From REEB470 sp032117095 (lineage in GTDB: Bacteria > Bacillota > Bacilli > Paenibacillales > YIM-B00363): DNA of 24,233 nucleotides. Positions 8,290 to 14,779 of this stretch are shown here, piece by piece. The position numbers were made by a program, and so were the translations under genes. Numbering within the stretch: the first letter of the stretch is position 1; every line of letters starts with the position of its first letter. Under the pieces are notes generated by a model that was given only the letters and a program-made list of their open reading frames with translations, was not told the origin of the DNA and searched no databases. The DNA lies in assembly GCA_032117095.1 (NCBI GenBank), contig JAULZZ010000148.1:1-24233 (forward strand), in the 5' to 3' direction.

Positions 8290-9393
8290 GTGGCGTTACG
8301 TACAGAAGAATTGTTATTAAACGTTGGCCCCCAACATCCGAGTACACATGGCGTATTTCGCATCGTCGTCACGCTAGATGGCGAAGTGATTACGGATGCG
8401 ACACCCGTCATGGGTTACTTGCATCGTGGGACGGAGAAATTAGCAGAAAACTTAACGTATACACAAATTATTCCGTACACCGATCGGATGGATTACGTTT
8501 CTGCGATGACGAACAATTACGTGTTATGTCATACGGTGGAGAAATTGATGCAGCTCGAAATCCCCCCACGGGCAGAATTTTTACGGCTTATCGTGATGGA
8601 GTTGCAACGCATTGCCTCGCATCTCGTGTGGTGGGGCACGTATTTGTTGGATATCGGAGCGATGAGTCCTTTTTTGTATGCGTTTCGCGATCGGGAAACG
8701 ATTATAAACTTATTTAATGAGTTGTGCGGGGCGCGGTTGACGTATTTTTATATGCGCATCGGGGGGGTAAAGTGGGATGCACCGCCCGGCTGGCTAGAAA
8801 AAGTCCGTGATTTTATCCCGTACATGCGCAAACAGCTCCAGCAGTATCACGACCTCGTCTCTGGAAATGAGCTCGTCCTTGCACGCCTCAAAGGAATCGG
8901 GACGTACGATGCGGCGACTGCGCTTGCTTATGGCCTCAGTGGGGCAAACTTGCGGTGTACGGGGGTGGCATGGGATTTGCGCAAAATACAGCCGTACAGT
9001 TTGTACCCGCAGTTTGATTTTGACATCCCTGTGGCGCAGACGGGCGATTGCTATGCGCGCTATACCGTACGGTTGGCAGAAATCGCCCAATCATTACATA
9101 TTCTCGAACAAGCGATGCGCATCTTCCCAGAAGGCGGAGAAATTATGGGAAAAGTGCCTCGTATCGTCCGCCCGCCCGAAGGAGAAATTTATGTCGCCAT
9201 TGAATCGCCACGCGGGGAGATCGGCTGTTACCTTGTTTCCAAAGGCAAAGACAAGCCGTATCGCCTTAAGTTTCGCCGGCCGTCGTTTGTGAATTTGCAA
9301 ATTTTACCGAAATTGCTTATCGGGGAATCCATGACCAACTTGGTGACGATTCTCGGAGCCATCGACATTGTCGTCGGGGAGGTCGATGCGTGA
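8290..9393 (+). CDS. nuoD: NADH-quinone oxidoreductase subunit D (49-kDa type)
   Basis: Quinone-site subunit (367 aa), related to the large subunit of NiFe hydrogenases. The N-terminal loop GPQHPSTHGVFR (about 13-24) and GYLHRGTEK (42-50) are the conserved quinone-binding elements. The C-terminus GAIDIVVGEVDA is typical. Two GTG starts exist. 8284 directly abuts GGAGGT (8278-8283), with no room for initiation. 8290 has 6-nt spacing and gives the usual short N-terminus, so it is preferred. The stop overlaps the nuoH start. Confidence 0.96.
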   Translation: MALRTEELLLNVGPQHPSTHGVFRIVVTLDGEVITDATPVMGYLHRGTEKLAENLTYTQIIPYTDRMDYVSAMTNNYVLCHTVEKLMQLEIPPRAEFLRLIVMELQRIASHLVWWGTYLLDIGAMSPFLYAFRDRETIINLFNELCGARLTYFYMRIGGVKWDAPPGWLEKVRDFIPYMRKQLQQYHDLVSGNELVLARLKGIGTYDAATALAYGLSGANLRCTGVAWDLRKIQPYSLYPQFDFDIPVAQTGDCYARYTVRLAEIAQSLHILEQAMRIFPEGGEIMGKVPRIVRPPEGEIYVAIESPRGEIGCYLVSKGKDKPYRLKFRRPSFVNLQILPKLLIGESMTNLVTILGAIDIVVGEVDA

Positions 9394-10403
9394 TGCAGAC
9401 GTATTTTCACGATACGTTTTCATGGCATACGGCGGGGCAAATGTTGCTCGTGAGTGGACTGCTCATGGCAATCGTACTCGGCTTTGTGACGTATGCGATC
9501 TATTTTGAACGCAAAATTTTAGGTTGGATGCAACTGCGCATCGGCCCAAACCGCGTCGGTCCGCTCGGCTTGCTCCAAACGGTGGCAGACGTGTTCAAAC
9601 TGCTGATCAAAGAAGATGTCATTCCCGCGCGGGCCGATCGGGGGTTGTTTATCCTCGCGCCTGCGATCGCCTTTGTACCGGCGTTTGTCGTGTTGGTTGC
9701 GCTGCCGTACACCTCGGATTTGTATGTTGCCGACTTCAACATCGGCTTGTTGTACATGATTGCGATTAGCAGCATCTCCACACTGGGCATTGTCGTAGGC
9801 GGTTGGGCATCCAACAGCAAATATGCGCTAATGGGGGGCATGCGTGCCGCCGCACAAATGATTTCCTATGAAGTGCCGTTGTTGTTGTCCGTCGTCGGGG
9901 TTGTTTTGTTAACTGGCAGTTTAAGTTTGCGAGACATCGTCGTGGCCCAAGATGGCTACTTTTGGAATTGGCACATTTTTCCGCAATGCGTCGCCTTCGT
10001 CATTTTTTTGATCGCCTCCGTGGCGGAGTTAAATCGCACGCCTTTTGATTTGCCAGAAGCGGAGTCAGAGCTCGTGGCGGGGTATCACGTAGAGTACAGT
10101 GGATTTCGCTTTGCATTTTTTATGTTGGCGGAGTATGTGTACGTGTTTGCGATGGCGACATTGACGACGGTGTTGTTTTTGGGTGGATGGCACGCCCCCT
10201 TTCCGGCGTGGGACGTCGTCCCTGAGATTGTGTGGTTTGGGCTGAAATTTTGTGTCGTCGTGTTTTTCTTGATTTGGATTCGTGGCACATTGCCCCGCAT
10301 TCGGGTCGATCAATTGATGAGTTTTGCGTGGAAAGTACTGCTTCCGTTGGCGCTACTCAATATTTTTGTGACTTCATTGGTGCTACAATTTCTTGCAACC
10401 TAA
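9390..10403 (+). CDS. nuoH: NADH-quinone oxidoreductase subunit H
   Basis: Membrane subunit (337 aa) that anchors the peripheral arm and forms part of the quinone chamber and first proton path. Diagnostic segments are the first-helix end YFERKILGWMQLRIGPNRVG (about 38-57), the loop LLIKEDVIPARADR, and ASVAELNRTPFDLPEAESEL (about 209-228). About eight hydrophobic helices are visible. GTG 9390 is immediately followed by ATG 9393 and either may be used; GGGGAGGTC lies upstream. In other Bacilli nuoI follows directly. Here 2.87 kb of unrelated DNA intervenes. Confidence 0.96.
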   Translation: MMQTYFHDTFSWHTAGQMLLVSGLLMAIVLGFVTYAIYFERKILGWMQLRIGPNRVGPLGLLQTVADVFKLLIKEDVIPARADRGLFILAPAIAFVPAFVVLVALPYTSDLYVADFNIGLLYMIAISSISTLGIVVGGWASNSKYALMGGMRAAAQMISYEVPLLLSVVGVVLLTGSLSLRDIVVAQDGYFWNWHIFPQCVAFVIFLIASVAELNRTPFDLPEAESELVAGYHVEYSGFRFAFFMLAEYVYVFAMATLTTVLFLGGWHAPFPAWDVVPEIVWFGLKFCVVVFFLIWIRGTLPRIRVDQLMSFAWKVLLPLALLNIFVTSLVLQFLAT

Positions 10404-10427
10404 TGCGAAAACAATGTCAACAGGGGA

Positions 10428-10530
10428 TACGAAACACGGATGACAAACATCGATGCAGACCGCTCTATTTTACGAGCAAGCAAAGGGACTTTTGCCCAAT
10501 ACGGTGGCGGTATGCACATCGTGTTTCGTA
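10428..10530 (+). repeat. MITE-like repeat, copy A (complete)
   Basis: A 103-bp element bounded by TA on both sides, with terminal inverted repeats CGAAACACGG (left) and CGTGTTTCG (right). An internal imperfect stem pairs GCAGACCGC (10455-10463) with GCGGTATGC (10507-10515). The left third matches copy D (ACACGGAT..AAACATC.ATGCA) and the right end matches copies B and C (ATCGTGTTT.GTAT). It begins 25 nt after the nuoH stop. TA flanks are typical of IS630/Tc1-mariner-type elements, so a non-autonomous relative is inferred. Confidence 0.65.
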
Positions 10531-10582
10531 TAAAGCGGATACATCGGTGAGGGATGGTTTTTTGGGGAAACGTTAGTCTTTT

Positions 10583-10610
10583 TTGCATTTCTTTTTATGT
10601 GCGATATTTT
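10583..10610 (+). promoter_or_regulatory. Possible weak promoter upstream of hsdS
   Basis: TTGCAT (10583-10588), a 16-bp spacer and TATTTT (10605-10610) lie about 90 nt before hsdS in a T-rich stretch. The match to the sigma-A consensus is moderate and such stretches arise by chance. Together with repeat A and the 13-nt tandem repeat, this accounts for most of the 297-nt stretch between nuoH and hsdS. Confidence 0.25.
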
Positions 10611-10654
10611 TCAGGAAAGTTCTTCATCGGTTGAGATTGCATGGACAAAGTGGT

Positions 10655-10688
10655 GAGAAAACTCGTTGAGAAAACTCGTTGAGAAAGG
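10655..10688 (+). repeat. 13-nt tandem repeat ahead of hsdS
   Basis: The unit TGAGAAAACTCGT occurs twice in tandem, followed by a partial third unit TGAGAAAGG. It ends just before the hsdS ribosome-site region (GGCGGTGAAGAGGT). Edge coordinates may be off by one base. Short tandem repeats can vary in copy number and so alter spacing upstream of a gene; no function is shown. Confidence 0.6.
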
Positions 10689-10700
10689 CGGTGAAGAGGT

Positions 10701-11906
10701 GTGAGTACATTGCAAAAGTTGATTGCACAGCTGTGCCCTGAGGGGGTGGCGTGGAAGGCGATCGAGAGTATATGCATAAAAATTTCTTCAGGTGGCACGC
10801 CAAACACCGCAAGAAGTGATTATTACGATGGCGATATTCCTTGGCTAAGAACTCAGGAAGTTGACTGGCGTGATATCAAAGATACAGATATAAAAATCAC
10901 AGAAATAGGTTTTAAGAATTCTTCCACAAATTGGATACCTAAAAACTGTGTAATTGTAGCGATGTATGGAGCAACCGCCGCAAAGGTTGCAATCAACAAA
11001 ATTCCTTTAACAACGAACCAAGCCTGTTGCAATCTTCAAGTAGATGAAAGCAAGGCAATGTATCGCTATGTTTATTATTGGCTTACTCATAAGTATTTAG
11101 AACTTAAAGAGCTTGGACAAGGTTCGCAGACAAATATTAATGCAAAAATAATTCGGAGTTTCAAAATCCCCCTCCCCCCGCTCCCGATCCAACAAGAAAT
11201 TGTGCGCATCCTAGACACCTTCACAGCGCTTATAGAAGCGCTTACAGCAGAGCTTACAGCAAGGAAGAAGCAGTATGCGTATTATCGGGACAAGTTGTTG
11301 ACGTTTGGCGATGAGGTGGAGTGGAAGACGTTGGGGGAAATTGCAACAGATATGTACAGGGGTTCTGGGATTAAGCGTGAAGAGCTTACAGAAGAAGGCA
11401 CACCGTGTGTTCGGTATGGCGAGATTTACACTACCTATCATATTTGGTTTGATACTTGTGTTTCACGCACTAAATCTGGTTCTAAGTCGTTTGAACACGG
11501 CGATGTTTTATTTGCAATTACAGGCGAAAGTGTTGAAGAAATTGCCAAATCGTGTGTGTATACGGGGAATGAGAAATGCTTTGCAGGTGGTGATATCGTG
11601 GTAATGAAGCATAATCAAAACCCAAAGTATATCTCATATGCGTTGTCAACTACTGCAGCAAAAATGCAAAAAAGTAAGGGGAAAGTCAAAAGTAAGGTAG
11701 TTCACTCCAGTATACCTGCGCTTAAAGAAATTTCCATCCCCCTTCCCCCGCTCGCCGAGCAACAACGCATTGTCGCTATCCTTGACCGCTTCGACACCCT
11801 CGTCAATGACCTGACCAACGGTCTGCCCGCCGAAATCGCAGCAAGACGCAAACAATACGCATATTACCGCGACAAACTATTGACTTTTCCGGAGGCGTGC
11901 GTATGA
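10701..11906 (+). CDS. hsdS: Type I restriction-modification specificity subunit HsdS (orphan)
   Basis: DNA-recognition subunit (401 aa) of type I restriction enzymes. It has two target recognition domains (about residues 15-155 and 205-345). Each is followed by a conserved helical spacer: IPLPPLPIQQEIVRILDTF (about 157-175) and IPLPPLAEQQRIVAILDRF (about 346-364). Both spacers end in the repeated QYAYYRDKLLTF, so the halves are internally symmetric and the protein looks intact. The first domain is visibly AT-richer than the flanking nuo genes, a sign of transfer. The GTG start has a purine-rich AAGAGGT upstream. No hsdM or hsdR lies in the window, so it would need partners encoded elsewhere. 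The stop overlaps a short ORF (ATGA). Confidence 0.92.
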   Translation: MSTLQKLIAQLCPEGVAWKAIESICIKISSGGTPNTARSDYYDGDIPWLRTQEVDWRDIKDTDIKITEIGFKNSSTNWIPKNCVIVAMYGATAAKVAINKIPLTTNQACCNLQVDESKAMYRYVYYWLTHKYLELKELGQGSQTNINAKIIRSFKIPLPPLPIQQEIVRILDTFTALIEALTAELTARKKQYAYYRDKLLTFGDEVEWKTLGEIATDMYRGSGIKREELTEEGTPCVRYGEIYTTYHIWFDTCVSRTKSGSKSFEHGDVLFAITGESVEEIAKSCVYTGNEKCFAGGDIVVMKHNQNPKYISYALSTTAAKMQKSKGKVKSKVVHSSIPALKEISIPLPPLAEQQRIVAILDRFDTLVNDLTNGLPAEIAARRKQYAYYRDKLLTFPEACV

Positions 11907-11953
11907 TTGGATACAACATCGTGATTTCATCCGCTGTATATTTTTATGAATAA
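11903..11953 (+). CDS. 16-codon ORF linking hsdS to the nuclease gene
   Basis: A tiny reading frame encoding MIGYNIVISSAVYFYE. Its ATG overlaps the hsdS stop (ATGA) and is preceded by GGAGG (11891-11895, 7-nt spacing), the best ribosome site in this interval. Its stop (11951-11953) lies 3 nt past the downstream nuclease ATG at 11946, which has no Shine-Dalgarno sequence of its own. It could act as a coupling leader for the nuclease. It could equally be the remnant start of a lost gene. No homology is recognised. Confidence 0.4.
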   Translation: MIGYNIVISSAVYFYE

Positions 11954-12995
11954 CGAGCTGATTCCCCAAAACCCTGCCGACTATGGAGACATTGTATCCA
12001 TCATTGAGCGTGCCCGTGCGAATGCCTTTCGTGCCGTGAATCGTGAGATGATCTCCATGTATTGGGAAATAGGGGCGTACGTGAGCGATAAGGTCAAAAA
12101 CGGAGGTTGGGGGAAAGCCATTGTTAAGGATTTCTCCGAATTCATCCAGTCGAACTTCGTTGGAATCCAAGGTTTTTCATCGCCCAACATTTGGCGTATG
12201 CGACAGTTTTACGAAACGTATAAAGACAACCCGCGTGTTGCGGCATTGACGTACGAAATCAATTGGTCAAATAACCTGAAAATTATGGCGCGGGCAAAAA
12301 CCGAAGAGGCACGGGAGTTCTATTTGCTACTCGCAGCGAAAAATCGCTATTCCACGAGTGAGCTGGATCGGCAGATCGACAGCATGATATTTGAACGCAC
12401 GATGATTTCTGATGAACAGAATAAACTGTTTATCGTAAAGAACGCTGGATTGGCGGCGTTGCGCGATCATTATGTGCTCGAATTTCTTCACCTCCCGCAC
12501 ACCTATAGGGAACGCGAACTTCGCAAAGCGATCCTCGCCAATCTGAAGGACTTTATTCTGGAATTCGGGAAAGATTTTTCTTTCGTAGGGGAAGAATATC
12601 GCGTCCAAGTTGGAAATTCAGACTTTAAAATTGATTTGTTATTTTTTAACCGTGAACTGGCTTGCCTCGTCGCCATTGAATTGAAGGTAGGCGCTTTCAA
12701 GCCAGAGCATTTAGGGCAGCTTGAATTTTATTTGGAAGCGCTTGATAGTGACGTGAAAAAGAAAAACGAAAATCCAAGCGTTGGGTTAATTTTGTGTACG
12801 GATAAAGACGATGCGGTTGTCGAATACGCTTTGCGTCGTAGCATCTCGCCAGCACTTGTCGCCAGCTACCAGCTTCATTTGCCAAACAAGAAAGTACTTG
12901 CAGATAAACTGCGTGAACTGACCCAGATTGCAGAGGTGCAAAATGAAAATGACGATACAGACATCGGAGACGATGCAATTCTCTCAGACCTCTGA
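11946..12995 (+). CDS. DUF1016/YhcG-family PDDEXK nuclease
   Basis: Predicted nuclease of 349 aa. The N-terminal helical domain (about 10-150; MISMYWEIGAYVSDKV, then GFSSPNIWRMRQFYETY) matches the DUF1016 N-terminal pattern, thought to bind DNA or partners. The C-terminal domain (about 165-325) carries a PDDEXK-type core: Asp230 (FKIDLLFF), Glu245-Leu-Lys247 (VAIELKVG) and Gln258 (LGQLEFYLE). These proteins are often encoded inside type I restriction loci next to hsdS, as here, but their role is not settled; defence or restriction-associated cleavage is inference. The catalytic residues look intact. The start lacks a ribosome site, so initiation may depend on the 16-codon ORF that overlaps it. 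The stop lies within a perfect palindrome. Confidence 0.88.
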   Translation: MNNELIPQNPADYGDIVSIIERARANAFRAVNREMISMYWEIGAYVSDKVKNGGWGKAIVKDFSEFIQSNFVGIQGFSSPNIWRMRQFYETYKDNPRVAALTYEINWSNNLKIMARAKTEEAREFYLLLAAKNRYSTSELDRQIDSMIFERTMISDEQNKLFIVKNAGLAALRDHYVLEFLHLPHTYRERELRKAILANLKDFILEFGKDFSFVGEEYRVQVGNSDFKIDLLFFNRELACLVAIELKVGAFKPEHLGQLEFYLEALDSDVKKKNENPSVGLILCTDKDDAVVEYALRRSISPALVASYQLHLPNKKVLADKLRELTQIAEVQNENDDTDIGDDAILSDL

Positions 12996-13002
12996 GAGAA
13001 TT
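12977..13002 (+). repeat. Perfect 26-bp palindrome across the nuclease stop codon
   Basis: AATTCTCTCAGA (12977-12988) and its exact reverse complement TCTGAGAGAATT (12991-13002) are separated by only CC. The TGA stop of the nuclease gene (12993-12995) lies in the right arm. No U-run follows, so it is not a standard intrinsic terminator. It could be an RNA 3'-end stabiliser, a protein-binding site or a recombination scar. Confidence 0.7.
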
Positions 13003-13047
13003 AGCACATCGACTGCTGTCCCCTGCGCAGAGGTGTGCAAGTTTTAC

Positions 13048-13161
13048 TCTCCCCCCCTCGCAGAGCAACAACGCATTGTCGCCATCCTCGACCGCTTCGA
13101 CACCCTTGTCCACGACCTGACTCACGGTCTGCCCGCCGAAATCGCAGCAAGGCGCAAACAG
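13048..13161 (+). pseudogene. Fragment of a second hsdS (distal conserved spacer)
   Basis: About 110 bp about 90% identical by eye to the distal conserved region of the upstream hsdS (near 11748-11855). It encodes PPLAEQQRIVAILDRFDTLV, then HDLTHGLPAEIAARRKQ. The match ends abruptly at the Lys-Gln before the expected YAYYRDKLLTF, where repeat copy B begins. No target recognition domain precedes it: the stretch from 13003 to 13047 is too short and not recognisable. It is a non-functional remnant, most simply of an hsdS alternate or a duplication later reduced by deletion. Confidence 0.8.
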
Positions 13162-13239
13162 GGGGAGAGGGCTCTCTTTTACCAGAAAGCAACGCAATTT
13201 TTAACCAATCATATCGCTGTATTCAAATCGTGTTTCGTA
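13162..13239 (+). repeat. MITE-like repeat, copy B (left end missing)
   Basis: The right two-thirds of the same repeat family in the same orientation. It includes CTTTTACCAGAAAGCA and AATTTTTAACC (shared with copy D), and ends ATCGTGTTTCGTAT (shared with copy A) with TA at 13238-13239. The left terminal inverted repeat is absent; the copy starts directly against the hsdS fragment. It ends 34 nt before nuoI. Confidence 0.65.
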
Positions 13240-13273
13240 TGAGATCAGGAAGCGAACAAAGGAGGCTTGTGCG

Positions 13274-13741
13274 ATGAAGGGAATTGCCAAAGGATTGGGC
13301 ATCACGTTTAAGAATATGCTAAAAGAAAAAGTGACCGTGGCGTATCCAGATGTGCCCATGGACATGCCCGAACGGTTTCGGGGAGTGCAGTATTTTGAAC
13401 CCGATTTGTGCATCGTATGCAATCAATGTGTGCGCATTTGTCCGACGGACTGCATCACGTTATCAGGGAAGCCAAATCCTGATCCGACAAAGAAAAACAA
13501 AGTGATCGATACATTCGATGTGAACTTTGAAATTTGTATTTTGTGTGATTTATGCACGGAAGTGTGTCCGACCGAAGCGATCGTGATGACGAATAACTTT
13601 GAGCTCGCCTCATACAGTCGAGATGAGCTGTATAAAGACATCACGTGGCTACACGAAAACAACACAAACGTGCGCAGTGAGAACAGCACGAATAAAAGTC
13701 CCGCAGCCAAAGGAGGCGCAAGCAAAGATGTTTCCAGTTAG
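13274..13741 (+). CDS. nuoI: NADH-quinone oxidoreductase subunit I
   Basis: Ferredoxin-like complex I subunit (155 aa) carrying clusters N6a and N6b, which pass electrons to N2 in NuoB. Two CxxCxxCxxxCP motifs are complete: Cys46/49/52/56 (CIVCNQCVRICP) and Cys88/91/94/98 (CILCDLCTEVCP). The C-terminal tail (about 130-155, Asn/Ser/Lys-rich) is low-complexity. GGAGG lies 8 nt before the ATG, so translation does not need coupling to an upstream gene. It is the first nuo gene after the foreign insertion. No clear promoter is visible in the 112 nt between the hsdS fragment and this gene. It overlaps nuoJ by 14 nt. Confidence 0.97.
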   Translation: MKGIAKGLGITFKNMLKEKVTVAYPDVPMDMPERFRGVQYFEPDLCIVCNQCVRICPTDCITLSGKPNPDPTKKNKVIDTFDVNFEICILCDLCTEVCPTEAIVMTNNFELASYSRDELYKDITWLHENNTNVRSENSTNKSPAAKGGASKDVSS

Positions 13742-14240
13742 TGGAGAGTTCGTCTTGTTTGTTCTCATCGCCTCATGCATCGTGTTTGGTGTCCTTCATT
13801 TTCTCAGTCACCCCCATGTGGTGCATCGCATTGTCGGAATTTCCTTGTCTTTTTTGGGCATGGCGGGGTTGTATGTCATGCTTGAGGCGACGTTTATTGC
13901 AGCTGTGCAAGTGCTCATCTATGCGGGGGCACTGTCGATTTTAATGGTGTTTGCGGTCATGCTCACGCGGCATGATGAAACAGACAGCCCCCCGCCAAAG
14001 CGGTGGCATCATGCCGGCGTATTCCTCGGATGCAGTGGACTGTTTTTCGTTGTCGTGTACGCATTGCTCGCACGCACCCCGCCCGCTGTACAACCCGCGA
14101 TGGAAACAAACACGTTGCAGGACTTGGGCATTTTGTTGTTTTCCAAGTGGGCATTTCCGTTTGAGCTCGTCTCGTTGCTGTTGACGGTGGCGTTAGTGGG
14201 CGCCGTCGTGATCGCCAAACGACAAGGGGAATCCTCCTAA
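13728..14240 (+). CDS. nuoJ: NADH-quinone oxidoreductase subunit J
   Basis: Membrane subunit (170 aa) with five hydrophobic helices. The diagnostic segment AVQVLIYAGALSILMVFAVM (about 59-78) contains the pi-bulge helix thought to move during coupling. The frame is open upstream to 13599. ATG 13728 is chosen because AAAGGAGGCG (13709-13718) precedes it and it gives the normal N-terminus MFPVSGEFVLFV. It overlaps the end of nuoI. A 170-nt gap with a strong hairpin and a promoter-like sequence separates it from nuoK, whereas most nuo genes here are tightly packed. Confidence 0.95.
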   Translation: MFPVSGEFVLFVLIASCIVFGVLHFLSHPHVVHRIVGISLSFLGMAGLYVMLEATFIAAVQVLIYAGALSILMVFAVMLTRHDETDSPPPKRWHHAGVFLGCSGLFFVVVYALLARTPPAVQPAMETNTLQDLGILLFSKWAFPFELVSLLLTVALVGAVVIAKRQGESS

Positions 14241-14246
14241 GCAGAT

Positions 14247-14282
14247 CCCCCCTCCACAACCGCATTCCGGTGGGGAGGGGGG
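14247..14282 (+). other. GC-rich hairpin between nuoJ and nuoK
   Basis: CCCCCCTCC (14247-14255) pairs fully with GGAGGGGGG (14274-14282). A smaller ACCG/CGGT stem can form inside the loop. It starts 7 nt after the nuoJ stop. No U-tract follows, so it is not a classical terminator. It could block 3'-exonucleases and set different mRNA levels for the genes before and after it. Confidence 0.65.
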
Positions 14283-14310
14283 AAGGGGGCGTCACAAGCA
14301 CGGGCACATC

Positions 14311-14339
14311 TTGTCCATGCAGACATTGCCCATTATAAT
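14311..14339 (+). promoter_or_regulatory. Predicted sigma-A-type promoter for nuoKLMN
   Basis: TTGTCC (14311-14316), a 17-bp spacer and a perfect TATAAT (14334-14339) lie 72 nt before the nuoK ATG. Spacing is optimal and the -10 box is consensus. It lies just after the GC hairpin, in the largest gap within the second half of the nuo operon. Confidence 0.55.
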
Positions 14340-14410
14340 AACAGGGATACGATATGTATAAAAATTTGCAATGTCCATTATTTTTAGGAAGCAGGTGAGT
14401 TTTCCTGAAT

Positions 14411-14716
14411 ATGTCATCCGCTTTTCTTATTTTGGCGGCATTTTTGTTTTGTATCGGGGGATATGGGGCGTTGACAAGACGCAATGCCATCGTCGTGTTG
14501 TTGTCGATAGAGGTGATGCTCCAAGCGGTCATTCTCAACTTGGTGGCATTTTCTCACATGGGAACGACGCCTTCCCTAACAGGGCATGTGTTCTCGCTAT
14601 TTGTCATCACCGTCGCCGCCGCAGAAGTCGCCCTCGGTGTTGCCCTCGTCGTATCCTATGTGCGCAAACGTGGCGTGAGTGATGTCACCGAAATGAAGGA
14701 ACTCAAGGCGCCATAA
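14411..14716 (+). CDS. nuoK: NADH-quinone oxidoreductase subunit K
   Basis: Small MrpC-like proton-channel subunit (101 aa) with three transmembrane helices. Conserved membrane glutamates are Glu34 (LLSIEVMLQAVILNL) and Glu72 (AAAEVALGVALV), both in the expected positions; GALTRRNAIVVLLS is typical. ATG 14411 is the only usable start, because an in-frame stop lies at 14396-14398. The ribosome site AGGTGAG (14393-14399) is about 11 nt upstream and is weaker than for neighbouring genes. Confidence 0.96.
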   Translation: MSSAFLILAAFLFCIGGYGALTRRNAIVVLLSIEVMLQAVILNLVAFSHMGTTPSLTGHVFSLFVITVAAAEVALGVALVVSYVRKRGVSDVTEMKELKAP

Positions 14717-14779
14717 CACAATACGGGGCATCCCATGGCGTGGGTGTGTAGTTTACTTAAGGAGAGAGAAGGAAAAAGG

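Noticed and set aside
10541..10563. Possible terminator after nuoH (CATC...GATG followed by GTTTTTT)
   Set aside because: The stem is only 4 bp, too weak to call a terminator despite the T-run.
12928..13242. 104-aa open reading frame overlapping the nuclease gene end and the hsdS fragment
   Set aside because: Its first part is an out-of-frame shadow of the nuclease gene, its middle is the hsdS remnant, and its tail is repeat copy B; no coherent protein.
14338..14365. ACAGGGATACGATATG resembles the left end of repeat copy A
   Set aside because: Similarity covers only about 12-14 bases, and neither the repeat core nor a right end follows; probably chance.
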